From positions 42,147,475-42,211,474 of the forward strand of contig OY829545.1 in NCBI GenBank assembly GCA_963691705.1: a DNA stretch of 64,000 nt. Reading direction: 5' to 3'. Source of the stretch: Viola odorata. Taxonomy: Eukaryota > Streptophyta > Magnoliopsida > Malpighiales > Violaceae. Both the position numbers and the translations under genes were made by a program. The notes below the pieces were generated by a model. It was not told the DNA's origin, searched no databases, and saw only the letters and a list, made by a program, of their open reading frames with translations. Shown here one piece after another: positions 56,714-64,000 of this stretch (the first letter of the stretch is position 1; each line of letters starts with the position of its first letter).

Positions 56714-57078
56714 GTGTTCCATGTGCCATGAAATTTCTTATAACACGGTTGGTTATTGAATTTTACTCGTATGATTTTAATTAGGAGTATTAGTTAGTTA
56801 AATATTAATTATGAAGTATTTTTATTACAATTTGTATCAATGTACATATTAATTATCAAAATTACGAGGGTAGACATGTCTAAAATAATTTATTTATTTT
56901 AGATTAACAATATGAATTTATTGAACTAGAGTAATAAAAAAAAATTTAGAAAATGTTTTCCAAATGGAAATATTTCCGAAAAAATTTCAAAATGGAAAAT
57001 TTTAGCTGTGAAACAGATTTTAAAATTAATTACAGTTTTGAAAAAATTTCAGAAAATTCTCCGTAACTAAACAACCCC
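56714..57078. other. Right terminal part of the Harbinger element
   Basis: Non-coding AT-rich sequence ending in the inverted terminal repeat. Subterminal words GGAAATATTTCC and GTGAAACAGATTTTAAAAT mirror 41408-41440. Confidence 0.75.
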
Positions 57079-57081
57079 TTA

Positions 57082-58028
57082 CCTCCTACAAAGTTGGTAC
57101 TCATGTCATTCATTACTAGTCCATAGAGGCGACCCGATTTGATAGAGGAAAGATGGAAATGTGTGGATCCCAATCAAACCAAAAAATCAACATTTTAACA
57201 TATGAAACCCATTACTAGCGTTCAATTTTTTTTTAATGTTAGAAATTACTAATTCTATTAATAAAAATGAATATAGCAAAAATAAAAAAAAATTGAATAA
57301 ATAAGATTTATAATAAATAGTTTAGTGCCATTTCTATTATATAAATTGAAATTCTAACAACTTATAAATTAGTATTTTTGATATACTACTATATATACTC
57401 CTCAAAATTCAATGTAACATTAATTGATTAATTAATTAATACATTTTAATTTAATATTTTATGTACGCTTTTGGTTGTGAAGTCTTCTTAATAGAAATTC
57501 AGTTGAAGTTGAAGTGTTTATACACTTATATGGTATGTCAACTTATTATTTTATATAAATATTGGGTTCTAAATTAATGATAGAATTCATCATCATAATA
57601 ATGTGGGTATTAATAATGAATTTTACTATTAATGTAAGCGAGAGAATAAACATAACATGACATAGTTGGAGTAGCCAATAATTTTCCAGTTCGCTGTTGT
57701 TGGATATTTACGTTTAACATGTTTATCATTGGTAGTGCCGGGGGGAAGTAAAAACTTGAACTAAAAAGAATTAGTACGTAATATTATAAAATAAGGAGGA
57801 AACGTTGCAAGTGAAGGCTGAAAAAAGAGAATGTTCATAACTGTAAGTAGATCTGCTAATCGGATGGACTGCTTTTAGGGCCGGCCCGAGCCACATAAGC
57901 CATATAAGAAATGGATAGTCTAGGGCTGTTAAAATTTAGGTTCAATCCGTCAATGTAAAAGAGTCGGGTCTAAACTCTCAGATTTTAGGTCCGTATCCAG
58001 GCCCGACCCGACTCTTATTAATTTTATT

Positions 58029-58059
<31 letters not shown>

Positions 58060-60097
58060 AAATATATCTATTTCTAAATAAATAAATAAATAAAATTATT
58101 ATTTCAGTAAACCTTTCTAACTCGTTACCAAACGAGGTCTAAGTCTTTGCGTCACTAGGAAACTTCCAATTACTGTCCAATTGCATATATTATTTTCAAG
58201 TGCCTAACAGTATGTTTTGAGTTCTTACGCCGGTATGTGTTGGGAAAAATATTTTGCTTAAAAGTTTTCACTTCTGGATGTTTTAAAAAAAATATGAACA
58301 AGTAAAGATAATTAAAAATGGGCTGGTCTGGGAAGTTAGCGAGTGACCCGTTTAGTAAGAAAGTTAGACATAAGTCATATAAAAAATGACCCGTTAAAGC
58401 CCGGCCTGTTACAATTTTTAGAGGATTTATCGAAATTTGGTCCGGCCGTCCAATTAGCAGGTCTACTTGCAAAAACTAATAACATATTTATATTTATTAA
58501 ATATTTTGTACTTATTCCATACTTGGTGCACAAAGAAGTTGACCATGATGATATGATGAGTCTCCATCAATTTCGTATCAAAAAATTGGAAAACTTTTTT
58601 AATGACGCTTCGAACATAATGCTCATCTCATAGCTAGCATTCATAGGATACTTCTAAGCTAAAGATACAATACTATGATAAAAATATAATATTATATATA
58701 AAAATTATGATACACAGTCAATACGGGATAGAATAGATAAGTTTTTAAACAAAAATATGAAGTACGTAGTTAATTACTTGTGCTAATATTATATTTCACT
58801 GCTATAAAATCTGAATCAGACTGACAATTTGATTTGATGAATTAACGACCCAAACTTCAAATTGATTCAGTTTGCTATTCTAGCCAGAAAATGCAATTGA
58901 AGCAAAATAACCAGTTGATCAGGTCAGTCGAATGACCCAAATAGTCTAAATGGTTTAACTTGAGATTTTATATTTTTATATTCTACTGACTAGTTGAATT
59001 AGGTTGAATTTTGATTTATTTACTCAAGAGCTTGAACAACTTAATATCTAGTTCATTTTTTGATTATTATGTTTTACTTTGTAATGGGTCAATTTGGTGC
59101 TAAATGATTAATCTGATAAATTCACGAAGAGTTGTGGTTCATAAAATTGAAAAAAAATATAGTTTAAAGCCCTAGTTAGGGGTGTACAAAAACCAGCTTG
59201 ACCCGAGAACCGAATCAGAACCGTCAGTTCGGAACATTTTTTTTTGTGGAACTGACTTTCGGTCTCCATATCTAAAAACTATAATTAAATTGAACCGTAA
59301 AACCGGGAGAACCGTTATATGCATTTTGATATCAAAATTTAGTTTTGGTTCAGTGGTTAACTCCTCATATCTCCTCCGAAAAAGGATAGGTTTGAATTTC
59401 CTTAGATCCCACATTTTTTTCCTTTAAAAGTCTTTTTTTTTTATAGATTTAATTAAATTTTTTTCCTTTTATTTTTTATTTTAAATAGAAAATTTTATTA
59501 AGGGAATTATATTTCTCATCCTTCGATTCATAGCAAGGGTTTTTGGGCAAAATAAAGTTGGGTTTTGCAGCAAAAAAGGTTGGGTTTTAGGAGGAGTAAT
59601 GGATGTGTTACTTGTGTGTACACTACAGGATAGAGGAGGATGATGAGTGGCTACGTGGCGATTCAAGCGATTCTGCAGTTGTTGAATTTATTTTCTTCAC
59701 GATATTTTAACCATGGGACTCTACATTAATTTCTTTTTTATTCAATAATAACAATATACACCTACACTCACTAATTTAGGAGTGGTCATTCGGGTATTTC
59801 GGAAATATCCATTTTTTAAGGTCAAAATTGGGTAGTTTGAATTCCCTATAATCTTTCCCGACCTCGATTGGAACTAAACAACTACCCGACCCCGAATTCC
59901 GAAAACTTTACTTGTCAAATTTTCGGATACTCGAAATTTCGAAACCAATCTTTTACTATATACTAATATTTTAGATCTAAATCTAACAAAACTCCTCTCA
60001 GCTTGCCCCCAATATCATCTATCAAGCACATAAGAAAACCCAAATCAGCTCCATTAAAGCCAATGAAACCAATTTTAAAAAATTGAAACTTTGCAAC
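57082..60097. other. Non-coding AT-rich region
   Basis: No gene recognised in 3 kb. Present are a TA microsatellite at about 58027-58053 next to AAATAAATAAATA, and two stretches with CCCGACCCGACTC-like wording (57960-58020 and 59180-59230). The second starts TTAGGGGTGTACA, like an end of a non-autonomous hAT element; no partner end or duplication was found. Frames at 58170-58633 and 59172-59427 have no similarity I can name. Confidence 0.5.
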
Positions 60098-61556
60098 TGA
60101 TTGCGTGTCGAGGGCATCAAATTTAGTTGTAAAAAGATATAGAAATGGGGTAGGAATACAACTTATCAGTCGTCCACAAGGGACTCGTAGATCATGATAA
60201 GAGGTTTGTCCACAGAGATCTTGTTAGGGTTTTGTAGTCTTGACTCGACTTCCTCGTCACTGGAGTTGAGGGGTTTTGTTCCTGCAATTAAAATTAACAA
60301 AGCATAAAAGAGAACAAGCAATAATTAAATAGAAAGAGGCAATCTTAGACAGAAGGAGATCTTAGCTAAGATTGCAGAATGAGGTTGGTTGGGAACTGTC
60401 GTGAGGTAAACTCCTGGTAAGGGTGAATTCGTGAGCGCATTCCTTGTTTAATCGATCATCGACCTTTAGATTTTCTCCTTCTCTCTCATAACTCTGCTAT
60501 AGATTGGGAGGAACCCCTTTCCAATCCTACTTTCCTCCTATTCAAATCACTTGGAGGGAACCCCCCTTTCCTAGTGATCCTAGCCAGTGGACACCTTGCT
60601 GGTTAAAGGGTTTATCCAATTGGCTGCTGGCTTGAGGCATATGCGTTTTCTCAATGGCGTAGGGAAAGACAGAGTCTAGGCCAAGCTACTCCCAACTCGG
60701 AGCCCTAGATTGTCAGTCTAGTTAGGCCTATATCGATTCAAGTTCACTAACCTCCGCGAGGCTAGCTGCCTACTTGCGTCATTCCGGTTTCGCTCGTCCC
60801 CTTTGTGACTGGCTACAAATTCGTCGTCTTGCCTAAGATCGATCAAGTCTTAGCCTAGACGGGAACCAGTTTGTTAAAATAGAACTTGAATTGATTACGA
60901 ATAAGAGGATAATTAGAACGATCGGTCTCACGAATCACAAGTATGCTCACTCAACCCTTACCAAGAATTAGGTGTTTAGCTACTAGACATAATAATTAAA
61001 GAAGAGAATAATTGAAGAACATGAATTAAAATAAAATCTGTGATATTAAAAACTGAATTATCACAGAGCAAATGTTTACAAGAACCAGAAGTTGGAAGAA
61101 GGAAGATCCTGTAATTGACAGCCTTCCCTAACCTTTAACGAGGTTAGAGTCCCCACCAATCACGTTCCTTTCCAAATTCCAAACTTCAAATAGCTAAAAG
61201 ATAGGGATAAAAAATCCCAATTGTTCAAATTCGAAAATAAAATAATAAGATACTAAAGGATTGTTTTTGTTCAAATAAAATTACATCCGAGAAATCATCC
61301 AAGAGATGTAACAGCCAGCTGGCTTCCTGATCTACATTCCGTGAATCCAAGATGAGCACGCCTCTATCTCTGCAATCTTGGCCAAGCCTGTGGCCAAGAT
61401 TGCCACTTTGTCGCTCGAGGCACCTGTTTCCTTCAAATCTTCTCTTACCTAAGTCTTCCTCCAAAAGAGACCAAATTGACGTAAAAGATATTATTTTTAC
61501 CCTAAACAAAGCAGTTTAAGATGGTAAAAATACATGGAAATAAACGTCAAACAACA
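60098..61556 (-). repeat. Dispersed repeat R, nearly complete copy
   Basis: Inverted relative to window positions 1-1038 over its first kilobase, and matching 26285-26885 over its last 470 bp. On the minus strand it runs from TGTTGTTTGACG to CACGCAATCA, so it could be a solo LTR of about 1.46 kb. No clean duplication at its flanks was found (GCAAC before, ACAAC after). It carries ATCTTAGCTAAGAT near 60360 and a diverged palindrome near 61376-61405. Confidence 0.72.
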
Positions 61557-61699
61557 ACACAACTACGTATCACAACAACAACAACAAGATAAAGCAAAAA
61601 ATTGAATGAAAAATGAACAAAAGTAAGCGATCTAGGAGATGAAATCAATGCAACTAGATACCAAAATTGATTCAATGCAATTCAAACAAGAGAGAAAAA

Positions 61700-63260
61700 A
61701 TTCCTACTCCCCTTATTCAAACCAATTGAAATGACTAATTCTGAAATAATGAATTTCAAATTTAAAAAAGAGGATGAATATTTAGAAATGATAAATAAAA
61801 AATTAGATAAAATAAATATGAAATCCAAAGACCAAATTTCAGTTTTAACAGAAGAAATTGATGAAAAAGATATAAAAAATATCTCAGAGAAATTTCAAGA
61901 ATTAGAAATTAATAAACTAAGAAGTAAAAATTACCAAAATCCTAGAATAAAGCACTTTTATCCTAAACCAACCTTTCCTGATGTACAATCAGAAGATATG
62001 AATACTATGACTCAAGCCATGTACGATGGTCAAAGTATTATAGAATGGAATCTAGATGGACTCAAGCCATGTACGATGGTCAAAGTGAACATAATATAAT
62101 AACAATGTTAGAAAATATGATGATGGCAGCTACCGCATATAAGGCAAGAGGAAACACAGATAAATATGTTGCCTAGATAATTATTTTAGGATTTTCAGGA
62201 CAACTTAAAAGCTGGTGGGATAACTATCTAACTCTAGAAGAAAAACTAGAAATAATAAATGCAGTAAAAACAGAAAATGAAGAACCCAAAGAGGATGCTA
62301 CTAATGTATTAGTATATACTATATTAAAACATTTTATGGGAGAACCAAGTCAATTTCAAGAAAAAACAACAAAAATATTGGTTAATTTAACCTACCCAAA
62401 ACTGCAAGATTTTAGATGGTACAAATACATGTTTTTAACAAAAATATTCCTAAACTAAGATTGTAATCATTCATTCTGGAAAGAAAAAATTATCTCAAGA
62501 TTACCAAAACTATTTGCAGAAAAAGTAAAAACTAGAATTAAAAATCTTTATAGTGGAGTAATTCCTTATCCATTATTAACCTATGGTGAAATTATAGCAC
62601 AAATTAATAACGAAGGATTAGCCCTCTGTACTGATTTAAAATTAAAAGCTAAAATAAAAAATGAACTTCATCAAAGTAAAAAAGAATTAGGAACATTTTG
62701 TGCTCAATATGGATACGAAACAATAATACCCCCTTCAAGAAAATATAAAAAACAAAGAAGACCAATAAGAAAAAATTATAAAAACTCTAGCTACCCGGAA
62801 AGACCCAATAAAAACTACCAAAGAAAATATTACAAAAAGAGATTTAATAAATTTAGACCCAATAAACAAAATAAAATCCCTACCTATTTTAAATGTGGAC
62901 AGGTGGGATATTATAAAAATAACTGTAAAATGAAACAGAAAATTCAAGAACTTGAAATTGATGAAGAAATCAAAAATCAAATGATACAACTATTAAATTC
63001 TAGCACTAATGATGACATAGAAGACACTAGTAGTGAAGAGTTAGAAATCGACCCAATTCAGGATGATTCTTTGGACAGTAAAGAACAATCGGATGAAGAA
63101 GAAAAAGACTCCAATATTTGCTCTTGTGTATATAAACAAATAAACACAATTACTACAGAAAAAGAAATGTTAATTGAAATATTAGAAAAAATAGAGGATC
63201 CCGAAATACAAAGAGAATATTTAAACAAACTAAAAGACTTAATAATAAGAGAAAAAGAAA
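61700..63260 (+). pseudogene. Second pararetrovirus copy: coat protein part, decayed
   Basis: Colinear with the first copy from about 48890 to 50420: LDKINMKSKDQISVLTEE, IKHFYPKPTFPDVQSED, GQLKSWWDNYLTLEEKLEI, ATNVLVYTILKHFMG, the basic run and a knuckle reading TYFKCGQVGYYKNNC. A tandem duplication of about 50 bp near 62010-62085 shifts the frame. Stops occur at about 62174 and 62457. The knuckle has Tyr for the first Cys, as in the first copy, and Tyr for His. The N-terminal part and the movement protein are missing at the left. Divergence from the first copy is large, so it is a separate, related virus lineage or a much older integration. Confidence 0.82.
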
Positions 63261-64000
63261 CTAAAGAAATAGATACCCTATTAAAAAAAAACCTCATCAG
63301 ACCAAGTAAATCTCCATGGTCTTGTGCTGCTTTTTATGTTCAAAACTAAGCAGAAATAGAACGAGGAGCTCTAAGATTAGTAATTAACTATAAACCTTTA
63401 AATAAAGCATTACAATGGATAAGATACCCTATACCTAATAAAAGAGATTTAATTAAAAGACTAAACGGAGCAACTATATTTTCAAAATTTGATATGAAAT
63501 CAGGATTTTGGCAAATCCAAATTACTGAAAAAGACAGGTATAAAACCGCCTTCACTGTACCATTTGGTCATTATGAATGGCATGTAATGCCATTTGGACT
63601 AAAAAACGCACCCTCAGAATTTCAGAATATAATGAACGATATTTTAAATCCTTATATAAAATTCACCATTGTATATATAGATGATGTATTAGTATTCTCA
63701 AAATCTATAACAGAGCATTTTAATCATTTAAAAAAATTCTTAAAAATATTAAAAGAAAATGGATTGGTAGTCTCAGCTACCAAACTAAAGTTATGTCAAA
63801 CAAAAATCAGATTTTTAGGATTTGATATTTATCAAGAAACCATTAAACCAATAAGTAGATCAATAGAATTTACAGATAAATTCTCAGATGAGATAAAAGA
63901 TAAAAAACAATTACAACAATTCTTAGGATGCCTAAATTATGTTACAGATTTTATTAAAAACCTAAGAACCATCTGTTTGCCATTATATCAAAGACTTAGA
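63261..64000 (+). pseudogene. Second pararetrovirus copy: RT, joined to coat part by deletion, cut by window end
   Basis: At about 63255-63265 the coat-protein tail passes directly into RT (LIRPSKSPWSCAAFYVQN), skipping the protease and linker, about 1 kb in the first copy. A TAA follows at 63347-63349. RT motifs FSKFDMKSGFWQIQI, MPFGLKNAPSEFQ and YIDD (63674-63685) are kept. The frame is open from 63350 to the window end, where the thumb region (FLGCLNYVTDFIK) is reached. Confidence 0.85.

Larger units (their letters stand above)
41391..57081 (-). mobile_element. PIF/Harbinger DNA transposon with viral insert
   Basis: TTA at 41391-41393 and 57079-57081 flanks inverted ends: GGGATTGTTTAATT from 41394, and the complement of AACTAAACAACCCC ending at 57078. 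TTA is the target duplication of this superfamily. Inside are the DDE nuclease gene and the MYB/SANT-like gene that Harbinger elements carry. After removing the virus and one duplicate the element is about 5.9 kb, a usual size. Both genes are damaged, so it is probably immobile. Confidence 0.82.

Overview
The window looks like plant nuclear DNA, probably from a eudicot. It is AT-rich, almost every open frame belongs to a mobile element, and the layout is the nested-repeat type of a heterochromatic or intergenic plant region. A 200-base run of N at 33854-34053 marks an assembly gap. The species cannot be named from sequence alone. No bacterial-style operons, tRNA, rRNA or CRISPR were found. The only host-gene remnant I recognise is a three-exon fragment of an RBM39/CC1-like splicing factor on the minus strand at 1226-1821.

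Region 1 (1-1853) holds the end of a dispersed repeat (family 'R', three copies in the window) and the splicing-factor fragment. Region 2 (1859-36932) is a Ty3/gypsy retrotransposon of the Tat/Ogre type on the plus strand, bounded by a 5-bp ACTTT duplication. It has LTRs, a primer site, a degenerate extra ORF before gag (DUF7745-like), gag, protease, RT, two RNase H domains, integrase, and a long 3' untranslated region full of tandem repeats. All its coding parts carry stops or frameshifts. Nested inside its 3' UTR is a second, related but non-autonomous element on the minus strand (20296-32660, GACAT duplication). The two 3491-bp LTRs of this inner element are almost identical, while its coding part is a deleted remnant. 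The 3' LTR of the outer element was itself hit by a small solo-LTR-like insertion (33807-34197, CCAAG duplication).

Region 3 (36938-41390) is non-coding AT-rich DNA with a 507-bp MITE-like inverted-repeat element. Region 4 (41394-57078) is a PIF/Harbinger DNA transposon bounded by TTA and inverted repeats. It carries a DDE nuclease gene with introns and a MYB/SANT-like partner gene, both on the minus strand and both damaged.

Inside the Harbinger element lies a slightly more than unit-length, circularly permuted endogenous pararetrovirus (Caulimoviridae-like, 46894-55287, unit about 8.28 kb). It has separate ORFs for movement protein, coat protein with a zinc-knuckle-like motif, protease-RT-RNase H, a tryptophan-rich protein of unknown role, and a further ORF downstream of a TATA promoter. 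The viral block is flanked by a direct duplication of about 1.44 kb of Harbinger DNA (45451-46894 and 55288-56713), far larger than a normal target-site duplication. This is the most unusual structure in the window.

Region 5 (57082-64000) holds non-coding DNA, a nearly full copy of repeat R in inverted orientation relative to the window start, and a second, more decayed and internally deleted pararetrovirus fragment running off the window end. Inferred order of events: Harbinger element present, then virus integration with the 1.4-kb duplication; separately, outer Tat element insertion, decay, then a recent insertion of the inner element.
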